The translations under genes were made by a program, and so were the position numbers. The notes beneath the pieces are model-generated. The model worked only from the letters and a program-made list of their open reading frames with translations, had not been told where the DNA came from and did not search any database. Shown in pieces: positions 8,619 to 17,015 of a stretch of DNA of 42,804 bases. Position 1 is the first letter of the stretch, and the number at the start of each line of letters is the position of its first letter. Source of the DNA: Alphaproteobacteria bacterium (GTDB taxonomy: Bacteria > Pseudomonadota > Alphaproteobacteria > Rhizobiales > Beijerinckiaceae); contig JAJPHH010000068.1 in assembly GCA_021325385.1 (NCBI GenBank), positions 1-42,804 on the forward strand, given 5' to 3'.

Positions 8619-9599
8619 CTATCCATTGAGGACGCGACAGACCTTCTCGACGATGCGAGCGGCGCTCGGCAGGGCGAGATCTTCAAGGTGGTCGGCGGCG
8701 GGTAGCGGGATGTGCGGCGTGGTTATGCGGACGATCGGGCCGTCGAGGTCCCAAAACGCCTCGTCAGCGGCGATCGAGGCGATCTCCGCGCCCCACCCGC
8801 AAAGGCGTGGATTTTCCTCCACGGTGAAGAGGCGGCCCGTCTTGGCGATCGACCCTAGAATTGTTTGGGTGTCGAGCGGAACCAACGACCGCACGTCGAT
8901 GACTTCCGCATCTATTTTGTGTTCGCGAGCCAAGACACCGGCCGCTTCGAGCGCGCGCGGCGCCATCAATCCAAGCGCCGCAATTGTACAATCGCTGCCC
9001 GGCCGGAGGATCTTCGCGATCCCCAACACGTCGACGATCTCGCCGTCGGGGACTTCGCCCTTCGTGGCGTAAAGGGCCTTATGTTCGTGAAAGATGACCG
9101 GATCCGGGTCGCGAACCGCCGCCGCCATCAGCCCGATGACATCGACGGGCGAAGACGGCGCAACCACTTTCACGCCCGGGATCATCATCGTCCAGTTCTC
9201 GATCGACTGGGAATGCTGCGCGCCAAAGCGAACGCCGCCGCCATTTCCAGTGCGAACAACAAGCGGACAAGAAAGCTGTCCGTTCGTCATATACCGAAGT
9301 TTCGACATTTCGTTAGCGACATAGTCAAAGCATACCGCCAGGAAGTCGGCGAACATGAGTTCGGCGATGGGCCGGAGCCCCGTCATTGCGGCGCCCATCG
9401 CCGCACCCAGTATTGCTTGTTCGGAGATCGGCGTGTCGCGGACCCGAAGCGGCCCGAATTTCTCGTAAAGCCCGACGGTCGCCTTGAAGACGCCGCCCGC
9501 CTTCCCGATATCCTCGCCAAGGAAGACGACGCGATCGTCGCGCTCCATCTCCTGCGCGATACCGCGGGCGACGGCGTCCCGATAGGTTAGTTCCGCCAC
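8619..9599 (-). CDS. 2-oxoacid dehydrogenase E1 component, beta subunit
   Basis: Start set at GTG 9599 (VAELTYRDAV), which has GGAGG six bases upstream and overlaps the E1 alpha stop by 13 bp; the frame is open further but those residues look unlike protein of this family. The 326-residue product has the standard beta-subunit landmarks: VVFLGEDIGKAGGVFKAT, RVRDTPISEQAILGAAMGAA, ELMFADFL..DYVANEMSKLRY, GNGGGVRFGAQHSQS, PSSPVDVIGLM, HEHKALY and the C-terminal transketolase domain VIDVRSLVPLDTQTI. The alpha2beta2 E1 with its partner binds thiamine diphosphate and decarboxylates the 2-oxo acid. The type matches acetoin dehydrogenase (AcoB-like) and branched-chain or pyruvate E1 beta; which one is undecided. 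Confidence 0.93.
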   Translation of the reverse strand: MAELTYRDAVARGIAQEMERDDRVVFLGEDIGKAGGVFKATVGLYEKFGPLRVRDTPISEQAILGAAMGAAMTGLRPIAELMFADFLAVCFDYVANEMSKLRYMTNGQLSCPLVVRTGNGGGVRFGAQHSQSIENWTMMIPGVKVVAPSSPVDVIGLMAAAVRDPDPVIFHEHKALYATKGEVPDGEIVDVLGIAKILRPGSDCTIAALGLMAPRALEAAGVLAREHKIDAEVIDVRSLVPLDTQTILGSIAKTGRLFTVEENPRLCGWGAEIASIAADEAFWDLDGPIVRITTPHIPLPAADHLEDLALPSAARIVEKVCRVLNG

Positions 9600-10618
9600 G
9601 CCCAGCCTCCATCCGCATAGACATCCGCCGTGAGGAGGTCGACCGGCGCTTGCGGCGCAGCCTTGCAAGCCGCCGTGGCGGCTTCAACTTTTCGCTTGCT
9701 TTCGCTTTCGATCGCGCTGATCGCGTCGTCGGCGACGCCGAATTCTTTGAGTCTCTGTCGGTAGATGATCAAAGGGTCGCGCTTAAGCCATTCTTCCAGC
9801 TCTCCCGGCGGACGGTACTTTGCTGGATCGGCGCGAGAGTGACCGGAATGTCGATAGGTCAGGCACTCGATGATCGAAGGACCGCCCCCGTCGCGCGCTT
9901 TCGCTAGCGCCGCGTATGCCGTTCGGTAGACTTCGTCGGCATCGTTGCCATCGATGACAATTGACTCCAACCCGTAGCTTGCCGCACGATCGGCGGCTGG
10001 ATGTTTGACCGCGGTCACCTCGCTGATCGGCGTGTACTCCATATAAAGATTATTCTCGCAAACGAAGACGACCGGCAACTTCCAGATAGCTGCGAAATTG
10101 AGCGCCTCGTGGAAGGCGCCGATGTTGGTTGCGCCGTCGCCGAAGAAGCAGACCGAGACGTCTTTCTCGCCGAGATATTGCGCACGCCACGCCGACCCGC
10201 AGGCGATCGGCAAATGAGCGCCAATAATCGCATAAGAGCCGAGCACGTCGTGCTCGACGGACGTCAAATGCATCGAGCCGCCTTTACCTCGCATGAGCCC
10301 GATATCGCGCAGCATCAGTTCGCCAAGCATTCCCTCCATTGAGGCTCCGCGCGCCAACGTATGTGCGTGCCCGCGGTATGTGCAGAAGGATTTATCGCCT
10401 TTGCGCATCGCGACGCCGAAACCGGCCGCCACGGCCTCCTGGCCAAGGGACAGATGGCTGGTGCCCTTAATCAGGTTCTGGAGGAAAAGGTCGTAGGCGC
10501 GCTTCTCGCAATCTCGTATTTCCACTTGGAGGCGGAAAAGCTCCAGACGCCGTTCAAGGCCTATATCATCGTTGCCGACCGGCTCTGACCCAACCGCGGC
10601 AATTTTCCCCGATTCCAT
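9587..10618 (-). CDS. 2-oxoacid dehydrogenase E1 component, alpha subunit
   Basis: A 343-residue protein, first gene of the operon. ATG 10618 follows AGGA at 9-nt spacing. The thiamine-diphosphate motif runs from GDGATN at about 160-165 to VFVCENN at about 184-190, with the FHEALNFAAIWKLP core between. Upstream are SLGQEAVAAGFG, YRGHAHTLARG and GKGGSMHL, all typical of AcoA/PdhA-type alpha subunits; YRHSGHSRADPAKYR is the phosphorylation-loop equivalent. Together with the following three proteins it completes an E1-E2-E3 complex that turns a 2-oxo acid (or acetoin-like ketol) into an acyl-CoA and NADH. Acetoin dehydrogenase is one candidate because a butanediol-dehydrogenase-like gene lies nearby, but no acoR- or acoX-like gene is seen. 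Confidence 0.93.
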   Translation of the reverse strand: MESGKIAAVGSEPVGNDDIGLERRLELFRLQVEIRDCEKRAYDLFLQNLIKGTSHLSLGQEAVAAGFGVAMRKGDKSFCTYRGHAHTLARGASMEGMLGELMLRDIGLMRGKGGSMHLTSVEHDVLGSYAIIGAHLPIACGSAWRAQYLGEKDVSVCFFGDGATNIGAFHEALNFAAIWKLPVVFVCENNLYMEYTPISEVTAVKHPAADRAASYGLESIVIDGNDADEVYRTAYAALAKARDGGGPSIIECLTYRHSGHSRADPAKYRPPGELEEWLKRDPLIIYRQRLKEFGVADDAISAIESESKRKVEAATAACKAAPQAPVDLLTADVYADGGWAWRN

Positions 10619-10760
10619 CGTGATCGTTTCCTGCCCAGCTTATCGCGACCGACAGTGCCAAACTTCGAAACGGCCGGGCGGTGAAATAATCTCAAAATGA
10701 ATATCTAGTCCGTTCGCCTGGCGTAGGCCGACGCTTTAGGATGAGCTTAGGGAGGTTTGC
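10619..10760. promoter_or_regulatory. Divergent intergenic region, presumed promoter of the oxoacid dehydrogenase operon
   Basis: About 140 bp separate the E1 alpha start (minus strand) from the start of the decayed LhgO-like gene (plus strand). It is AT-richer than its surroundings around 10683-10712 (tgaaataatctcaaaatgaa). No clear -35/-10 pair or sigma-54 site with correct spacing could be identified. A strong GGAGG at 10751-10755 belongs to the decayed plus-strand gene. The promoter assignment rests on position only. Confidence 0.3.
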
Positions 10761-11240
10761 GTGGTTGACAGGGTAGAGTTTCTGGTCGTCGGCGCCGGCG
10801 TTGTCGGTTTGGCTATTGCGCGCCGGCTCGCTTGCAATGGACACGAGACTCTCGTCCCTGTGAGCGGCGATCGCATTTGGCGCAGAGACGAGCTCGCGAA
10901 ACTCTGAGGTCATTCACGCCGGCCTTTAGTATCCACCGGGAACCTTGAAGGCCCGCCTCTGCGTCGAGGGACGTCAACGTCTATATGCTTTTTGCGAGCG
11001 GTTTCGCGTCCCGCACAAACAGGTCGGCAAGTACGTGGTGGCGGAGGCTGAGACGCCGAAACTGCGTGCGATTTACGAGACCGCGATGAAGAATGGGGTA
11101 TCAGAGTTGACCTGGATGACGCGCGCGGAGATAGAGAAGGGCCGAGCTGCGGTTTCCTACGTCGCCGGCTCTATTCGCCGAGCACGGGTATCGTTGACAG
11201 CGGAGCGTTGGCGCTGGCGATCCGCGGCGACTTTGCTTGT
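10761..11240 (+). pseudogene. LhgO/DadA-like FAD-dependent oxidoreductase remnant
   Basis: A good Shine-Dalgarno (GGAGG) precedes GTG 10761, which opens FLVVGAGVVGLAIARRLA, a perfect FAD-binding GxGxxG. The frame then fails: the next conserved block FGAETSSRNSEVIHAGL appears in a different frame near 10875-10923 and ends in TAG at the point where the family has an aromatic residue before YPPG. It resumes with YPPGTLKARLCVEGRQRLYA, then VPHKQVGKYVVAEAE, WMTRAEIE and, in yet another frame, STGIVDSGALALAIRGDFA. Order and motifs match the first ~170 residues of L-2-hydroxyglutarate oxidase-like proteins. The remaining C-terminal half is absent. At least two frame changes, one stop and a large 3' deletion make it a pseudogene. 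Confidence 0.85.
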
Positions 11241-11402
11241 GGTGACTCGTTTTACGCTTTTTGAGAAATACTCATTCCGGACAATTGGGCGTCAACCCGT
11301 CAACAGGCTGGGTGCTAGACGAACCACAAAACCTCCCACGGCGCAGGCGCCGGGCCAATGGTGGGCCGACGGCAAGCGGGAAACGAGGACGCGGAGGGCC
11401 AG

Positions 11403-12470
11403 ATGAAGGCGGTCAGATTTTACGCCCGGGAAGACGTTCGGGTCGAGAACGTGCCCGCCCCAACCGTCGTCGGCGACAGTCAGATCATGGTGAAGCCGCT
11501 GACGTGCGGCATCTGCGGCACGGATCTGCACGAGTTCGCAGCGGGCCCGATCGTGACGCCCGCGACTCCGCATAAGTTCACCGGGGCCGTGCTGCCGCAG
11601 ATCCTTGGCCACGAGTTTTCCGCAGAAGTTGTCGATGTTGGGCGCGCCGTCACTCGCGTGCGCAAAGGCGATCGAGTTTCGATCCAGCCGCTTATCATGC
11701 CGCTCGACGACTATTACAGTCGCCGGGGGCTCAACCATCTCAGCCCGAGCATGGGCTGCGTCGGTCTGAGTTGGGCATGGGGAGGCATGGGCGAGTTCGC
11801 CGTCATTAACGACTACAACGCCAATATCATTCCGGATGGGGTGACGGATGAGCAAGGCGCGATGGTGGAGCCGACCGCGGTCGCCCTTTATGGCGTGGAT
11901 CGCGCCAAGGTGACGGGCGGAAGCACGGTTCTGATCACCGGAGCTGGCCCCATCGGCGCGTTGGTCACGCTCGTGTGTCACGCCGTAGGCGCGTCCAAAA
12001 TCTTCGTCAGTGAGCCAAACGCCAATCGCCGCCGGCATATCGAGACTCTCGGCGTCGCCGCCGCTGTGCTTGATCCGAAGACCGTTAACGTCGTCGACCA
12101 TATTCGTGCAAACACTGAGGAAGGCGTTGGCGTCGACGCCGCCATCGAATGCTCAGGCATAGAAGCCGCGCTCAACACCTGCATAGAGGCCGTCCGCAAC
12201 CACGGCACTGTCGTTCAAACCGGTCTGCACGTTAAGAAAGCCCTTGTCGATCCCGCTCTGTGGGCGCTCAAAGACATCACGATCGAAGCCACATGGTGTT
12301 ACCAAGTGACAATGTGGCCGCGCGTTATTCGAATGATCTCGAGCGGGCGGCTGCCCGTGGAGAAAATCATCACCGCGCGGATCGAACCGGAAGCCATCGT
12401 CGATAAGGGTTTTCGCTCGCTGCTCAACCCGAGCGGCCAAGAAATGAAGGTGATGGTCAAGATGGCCTGA
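11403..12470 (+). CDS. Zinc-binding alcohol dehydrogenase, 2,3-butanediol dehydrogenase-like (MDR)
   Basis: ATG 11403 follows a GGAGGG; the product has 355 residues. N-terminal GroES-like domain with catalytic-zinc ligands Cys38 (CGICGTDLHEF), His70-Glu71 (LGHEF) and Glu156 (MVEPTAV); NAD domain with ITGAGPIGALVT and an acidic residue after it (FVSEP). It resembles (R,R)-butanediol dehydrogenases and related secondary-alcohol or sugar dehydrogenases. The loop that normally carries four structural-zinc cysteines (about residues 97-121, PLIMPLDDYYSRRGLNHL) has none of the CxxCxxC pattern, so the structural zinc is absent. It is the first intact gene of the plus-strand part of the island, with about 160 bp of unrecognised sequence between it and the LhgO-like remnant. 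Confidence 0.85.
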   Translation: MKAVRFYAREDVRVENVPAPTVVGDSQIMVKPLTCGICGTDLHEFAAGPIVTPATPHKFTGAVLPQILGHEFSAEVVDVGRAVTRVRKGDRVSIQPLIMPLDDYYSRRGLNHLSPSMGCVGLSWAWGGMGEFAVINDYNANIIPDGVTDEQGAMVEPTAVALYGVDRAKVTGGSTVLITGAGPIGALVTLVCHAVGASKIFVSEPNANRRRHIETLGVAAAVLDPKTVNVVDHIRANTEEGVGVDAAIECSGIEAALNTCIEAVRNHGTVVQTGLHVKKALVDPALWALKDITIEATWCYQVTMWPRVIRMISSGRLPVEKIITARIEPEAIVDKGFRSLLNPSGQEMKVMVKMA

Positions 12471-12716
12471 CGGCCCGCGGCCGCGCCGACGGTGCGACGG
12501 CCAATGGCGAGTCCGACGCGGCAATTTCAGTTCTGGGAGCTCTTGGCCTTTAAGAACCGAGCGCTGATCGAGCCCTGGGTGCGCGCGCCCTTTGAGCATC
12601 GCGGGGCCTTTGACCGGTCCGCGCGACTGTAGACAACGATGAATTCGGGACATTACCTTAACTGGAGAGTGAGGCTCCGAGGATTGCCCCTTTAGCGCCG
12701 CGAACACAGCGATCGG

Positions 12717-14420
12717 ATGACCGAACACGAACTTTTGCGCATCATCGCCTTTCTCGAACGCGTGCGACTACCGTTCCAAGAAATGATTCTTATTGCGGAA
12801 GAAGACGCGACATGGAACATTGTGCTGTTTCTTATTAAAAACCATCTAACAGGGACGCCGGTCACAATTTCAACGTTAGCGTCAGTCGCTAAGGTTCCCC
12901 ACGCGACCGCCATGCGTCGTATTCATACTCTTTTGGACAACGGCGATATTATCACAACTAACGCGTCAGCCACCGGGAAGCGCTTCCTATTGCACCCGAG
13001 CGAAAAACTTCTGGAAAGCTTCATTCAATACGCCCGAAAGATAAAATTTCTTCTTGCGGAGACTTTTGGTCTGCGCGCCAAAACCGATGCCGAGGAAGAT
13101 TTTTACTTCGGCGGGTCTTATTTTGCAGCGCAAATCATTCCGCCACCGAGATTGATTGAAAGCCTATTTCGCGGAACGCGCGAAATCCACTTTCTGCTGA
13201 ACGACGACAATTACTTCCTTGCCATGCGCAACATGTGGGCGGACTTCCGCAACAACATGGCGTCGCGTAAGAACTTTGACCTGAGAAAGTTACCGCTGCT
13301 TCATCAGCGGTTGATTGAAAACTCTCGGCTGCCGGTGTCAGAATATGACATCGTCGCGATCAATGCGCCCTGGCTCGGCGAAGCCGTCGACAAAAGCCTC
13401 GTTATTCCACTCGATTCTCACATAAAGACGGCGGCGATCTCGCCGCTCGACTTCCATCCGTCGGTCTGGTCTATGGGGACTTGGCGAGGACAGCAGTACG
13501 GAATTCCAATCTACTGTACCATCGAACTGCTGGCGGCGCGAAGTGATCTCTTTGAAAAGGACAAAGTCGAATATCCCACGACTTTCGATAAGACGATCGC
13601 AGCGGCCAAGCACTTCCACGCCCCAGAGAGAGGTCGCTATGGCATCGCCTGGAATGGCGCGCGCGGAATGCCTATCGCGTCGACGTTCATGTTCCTCATG
13701 GGATGTTGCGGCGAATCGATACTCCATATTCCCAAGGCCAGGCTCGCGATGGGGGTCGATCACGCGCAAGGCGATCAGCTACGCCCGCAAATTCAATCGG
13801 ACGCGGGGCTGCGTGTGCTCGATTACCTGCATCGCCTGAAAGAGGTTTCGCCGCCTGACATTCTCGAGATGGATTGGGACCGTCGCACCGCGTCGTTTCT
13901 TTCGGGTCAAACCGCGCTTGCTTATTGCTGGACGGTGCGCGCGGCGCGCTTCGAAAACGACGTTAGTTCCGCCGTGAAACGCAAGGTTACTTATTTGCCG
14001 CAACCGCGAGGCCCCGGCGGGGCGTCCAATAACCCGATTGGCGGCTTCCTGCTCTGCATTCCATCCAATCTCGCCCCGGATAGGATTGAACTAGCCTTCG
14101 AGGGGATCGCCTGGATGACATCGCCTGAAGCCATGAAGGCCAATGTTCAAAACGGCTTTCCCGTAGCGCCGCGCTTTAGCGTCTCTGCGGATCCCGAAGC
14201 AGCAGCGACCTCGCCGATTGTCAGTGTCGTCGACAAGCTTGCCAAGCGGAACATGCTGAAAGCGTGGCCTCGTCCACCCGTCCCCGAATATCTGTATTTA
14301 GAGGCAATTCTAGGGGAGGAGATTCATAGGGCTTTGCGTCGAGAGGTGTCGGACAAAGAAGCTCTACAGAACGCCCAGGCGCAAGCCGACGAAGTGATGC
14401 GACGGGCGGGATATTACTGA
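12717..14420 (+). CDS. Cytoplasmic fusion of winged-helix DNA-binding domain and ABC sugar-binding protein (SBP family 1)
   Basis: A 567-residue protein with no signal peptide. Residues about 30-95 look like a winged helix: TWNIVLFLIKNHL, VTISTLASVAKVPHATAMRRIHTLLDNG, then a basic wing TNASATGKRFLL. From about 125 to the end it resembles a family-1 extracellular solute-binding protein (MalE/UgpB-like): a lobe starting REIHFLLNDD, EYDIVAINAPWLGEAVDKSLVIPLD, WSMGTWRGQQYGIPIYCTIELL, PTTFDKTIAAAKHF, FLSGQTALAYCW, GGFLLCIPSN, MTSPEAMKANVQNGFPVAPR. These are the order and motifs of a type-II periplasmic binding protein. Without export it must act inside the cell, most simply as a one-component regulator that binds sugar. 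Codon use is notably less GC-rich than in neighbours. It lies in the island between an alcohol dehydrogenase and the dehydrogenase/ABC operon. No Shine-Dalgarno is obvious at ATG 12717. Confidence 0.75.
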   Translation: MTEHELLRIIAFLERVRLPFQEMILIAEEDATWNIVLFLIKNHLTGTPVTISTLASVAKVPHATAMRRIHTLLDNGDIITTNASATGKRFLLHPSEKLLESFIQYARKIKFLLAETFGLRAKTDAEEDFYFGGSYFAAQIIPPPRLIESLFRGTREIHFLLNDDNYFLAMRNMWADFRNNMASRKNFDLRKLPLLHQRLIENSRLPVSEYDIVAINAPWLGEAVDKSLVIPLDSHIKTAAISPLDFHPSVWSMGTWRGQQYGIPIYCTIELLAARSDLFEKDKVEYPTTFDKTIAAAKHFHAPERGRYGIAWNGARGMPIASTFMFLMGCCGESILHIPKARLAMGVDHAQGDQLRPQIQSDAGLRVLDYLHRLKEVSPPDILEMDWDRRTASFLSGQTALAYCWTVRAARFENDVSSAVKRKVTYLPQPRGPGGASNNPIGGFLLCIPSNLAPDRIELAFEGIAWMTSPEAMKANVQNGFPVAPRFSVSADPEAAATSPIVSVVDKLAKRNMLKAWPRPPVPEYLYLEAILGEEIHRALRREVSDKEALQNAQAQADEVMRRAGYY

Positions 14421-14869
14421 CAGGGCTGAAGCCGGCTTGATGCTGCACAAGCTGTTCTGCCGCTCTCGGACCAGAATCCGTTTAAGCCCTTGTCCGAACA
14501 TCTGGCAGCGGCTCTTCTTGAGCCAAATTTATCCGATTCGGACAAATCAGTGCGAAGCTGCGCAGGCTAATTTGTTAGCGTCCTTCTTATCGATCGGGCC
14601 GCACGCGAAAGCGAACGGTCGATCGACGCAGCGGACGACGCTGCGAGGGAGGAGGGCTGACATGAACATCTATCCCCTTTTTAGAGTCCGCTCCCGAGGC
14701 ACGGCTCTAGGGCGAACTCTCCCGCACCATCTATCGATTCGCCCATGCCGACGGCCAGAGGCGGCGCGCGTCGCAGCTTCTGGACCTCGACAGACTGAAG
14801 GCTGAAGGCCTACGGGTCGGGTCTCCTTGAGGTAACCCTCGCCTCAATGTCAGCAATGAAGTCGGATCG
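14421..14869 (+). other. 449-bp intergenic region, possible gene debris
   Basis: No gene with convincing coding character was found. There is a GGAGGAGGG followed by ATG 14661 (MNIYPLFRVRSRGTALG), but the continuation has no recognisable family. A neighbouring frame reads ELSRTIYRFAHADGQRRRAS then QLLDLDRLKAEGLRVGSP to a stop at about 14828, preceded by an in-frame TAG, which may be the tail of a lost gene. The region also has to hold the promoter of the following reductase. I cannot assign any of it. Confidence 0.3.
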
Positions 14870-15940
14870 ATGAGCAGCAAAAATATCGCTTTGATCGTGG
14901 GGGCCACAGGATTGTCCGGCAGTTACGCGGGACGGTATCTCAAGGAGCAAGGCTGGACGATCGTGACGGTCTCTCGTAGCGCGGCCGACCTGTCGTGGTC
15001 TGACCGACATATCGCCGCGAACCTCGAAGACGCGGTCGCCAGCAAGGCCGCACTCTCGGCCGCGGCGGATGTAAGCCATGTCTTTTTCTGCATGTGGTCG
15101 CGCCAGACGAACGAGGAAGAGAACGTCCGGGTCAATGCTGCGATGGTCCGCAACCTGTTCGAAGGCGTTTCCGGCGCTGCGATCAGGCACGCCGCGCTGG
15201 TGACAGGGCTGAAACACTATCTCGGCTCCTTCGACGATTACGCCAAAGTAAAACCCTACACGCCGTTTCTCGAAAGCAGCCCGCGCTTACCTGGGCCCAA
15301 TTTTTACTACGCGCAAGAAGACGTTCTCTTCGAGATGGCCGCGAAGCGCGGTTTTGCTTGGTCCGTTCACCGTCCGCACACAATGATCGGGATGGTCATC
15401 GGCAACGCCATGAACATGGCCGTGACGCTCGCGGTCTACGCCTCGATTTGTAAACATACTGGACGACCCTTCGTCTTTCCGGGCTCGCCCGAGCAATATC
15501 ACGCGGTCACCGATGTAACTGACGCACGAATCCTGGCGCAGCAGCTGCATTGGGCAGCCACCACGCCAGCGGCCGCAAACACGCCGTTCAACATCGTCAA
15601 CGGCGACCTCTTCCGATGGACCTGGCTCTGGCGGCAGATCGCAACCTATTTCGGCCTCGAGGTCGGCGAATATCCTGGGCGTGCTGTTCCTCTCCAAGAG
15701 CAGATGTCAAACGCACCCGCTATCTGGTCCGAAATCGTGGCCAAGCATGCTCTCCAGAACATTCCGGTGAACAAGCTCGCATCATGGTGGCACAGCGACG
15801 CCGACCTCGGCCGCACATTGGAATGCTTCACGGATATGACCAACAGTCGAACGCTCGGCTTCTCCGCGTATCAACGGACGACGCGCAGCTTCTTTGACGT
15901 GTTCGACGAATTGCGCGCGAGTCGGATCATTCCCTCCTAA
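14870..15940 (+). CDS. PRISE-type SDR (progesterone 5-beta-reductase / iridoid synthase-like)
   Basis: A 356-residue extended SDR. NAD(P) motif GATGLSGSY at 11-19. Instead of the classical YxxxK, it carries the PRISE signature: Lys115 in VTGLKHYLG and Tyr146/147 in PGPNFYYAQED, the two catalytic residues of plant progesterone 5-beta-reductases and iridoid synthase. Further family blocks are WSVHRPHTMIG and TPFNIVNGDLFRW. Family members reduce activated C=C bonds (enones, enals) with NADPH. Bacterial homologues are usually annotated only as NAD-dependent epimerase. It starts a run of plus-strand genes (dehydrogenases and a sugar-type ABC transporter) with short gaps, so the imported compound may pass through an enone intermediate. 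The substrate is unknown. Confidence 0.82.
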   Translation: MSSKNIALIVGATGLSGSYAGRYLKEQGWTIVTVSRSAADLSWSDRHIAANLEDAVASKAALSAAADVSHVFFCMWSRQTNEEENVRVNAAMVRNLFEGVSGAAIRHAALVTGLKHYLGSFDDYAKVKPYTPFLESSPRLPGPNFYYAQEDVLFEMAAKRGFAWSVHRPHTMIGMVIGNAMNMAVTLAVYASICKHTGRPFVFPGSPEQYHAVTDVTDARILAQQLHWAATTPAAANTPFNIVNGDLFRWTWLWRQIATYFGLEVGEYPGRAVPLQEQMSNAPAIWSEIVAKHALQNIPVNKLASWWHSDADLGRTLECFTDMTNSRTLGFSAYQRTTRSFFDVFDELRASRIIPS

Positions 15941-15980
15941 CCTCGAGCGAGACCATGAACAACCGCGTTGGCGCCAGGAC

Positions 15981-16988
15981 ATGAACAGACCAGTTGGAAT
16001 CGCTCTCGTCGGCATGGGCTGGTGGGGCAAGAAAATGCTGAATGTCCTTGCCGCAGCGCCGGAGGACATTCGCGTGGTCCGCGCGGTTGAGCCTAACCTC
16101 GAAACGGCGCTAGCTCTGTGCGCGGAAAAGGGCGTGGAGCTGTCAGCCAATTACGCCGATGCGTTGGCCGACCCGGCGGTGGAAGCCGTCGTGCTCGCGA
16201 CGCCGCACGCGCTTCATGGCTCGCAAATTGAGGCCGCCGTCGCGGCTGGAAAGCACGTCTTTTGCGAAAAGCCGCTCGCCTTGACGAAGGCTGGAGCCGA
16301 GAAAGCCGTTCGCCTCTGTCGCGACGCAGGACTGGTGCTCGGGATGGGGCACGAGAGGCGCTGGGAACCGCCGATCGCCGACCTCCTAGCTAAAGCTGAC
16401 GCTGGCGAGCTTGGTCGGATTCACCAGATCGAGGCCAACTTCAGTCACGACAAGTTTCTGGCGCTCGATCGCGACAATTGGCGTCTCAAAGCGGATCAGG
16501 CCCCTGCCGGCGGCATGACAGCGACAGGCATCCATTTGCTCGATCTCTCGGTACGCCTTCTTGGTCCGGCCGAAAGCGTTCTGTGCATTTGCGAACAACT
16601 CTCGTCGGATCTGCCGCAAGGCGACACCGTCGCCGCCTATGTCAAATTCAAGGCCGGCGGCACGTCGTACGTATCGGCTTCGCTCGCCAATCCCTTCATG
16701 TCGCGCTTCACCGTCTACGGCTCGAAAGGGTGGATCGATATCCGCGACAAGGCGCACGTCGAATCGCCAGCCGGGTGGATTGTAACCTCGGCGATGGCGG
16801 GCGGTCCGATCACGACCGCTGAGGTCCCTCCCGCCGAACCGGTGAAGGACAATTTGGTGTCCTTCGCTCGCGCCGTACGCGGCAGGGAGACCTATCCGAT
16901 CACCGCGACGCATCTCGTCGACAACATCGCGCTGCTCGAAGCGATTTTTGCGTCCGCCTCGAGCGGGAAAATCGAAATCGTGGCCTGA
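15981..16988 (+). CDS. Gfo/Idh/MocA family oxidoreductase
   Basis: Start set at ATG 15981 (MNRPVGIALVGMGWWGKKML), 40 bp after the PRISE gene; the frame is open upstream but without family sequence. The 335-residue product has the N-terminal Rossmann loop GMGWWG (11-16), the diagnostic EKP at residues 96-98 (VFCEKPLAL), and a C-terminal alpha/beta domain with GMTATGIHLLDL containing the His of the active site. Family members oxidise or reduce hydroxyls on sugars, inositols and related cyclic polyols with NAD(P). In this cluster it would act on the compound brought in by the downstream ABC system. Confidence 0.88.
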   Translation: MNRPVGIALVGMGWWGKKMLNVLAAAPEDIRVVRAVEPNLETALALCAEKGVELSANYADALADPAVEAVVLATPHALHGSQIEAAVAAGKHVFCEKPLALTKAGAEKAVRLCRDAGLVLGMGHERRWEPPIADLLAKADAGELGRIHQIEANFSHDKFLALDRDNWRLKADQAPAGGMTATGIHLLDLSVRLLGPAESVLCICEQLSSDLPQGDTVAAYVKFKAGGTSYVSASLANPFMSRFTVYGSKGWIDIRDKAHVESPAGWIVTSAMAGGPITTAEVPPAEPVKDNLVSFARAVRGRETYPITATHLVDNIALLEAIFASASSGKIEIVA

Positions 16989-17015
16989 CCCGTAACGAAG
17001 ACAAGGAAGGAAGCG

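Noticed and set aside
10635-10665. Possible sigma-54 promoter upstream of E1 alpha (minus strand reads TTGGCAC followed by GTCGC)
   Set aside because: The distance between the GG and GC elements is one base too long and the -12 element is poor. No NtrC-type activator gene is visible.
14661-14806. Small open frame starting MNIYPLFRVRSRG behind a good ribosome-binding site
   Set aside because: The composition after the first ten residues is that of random GC-rich DNA, and there is no recognisable family.
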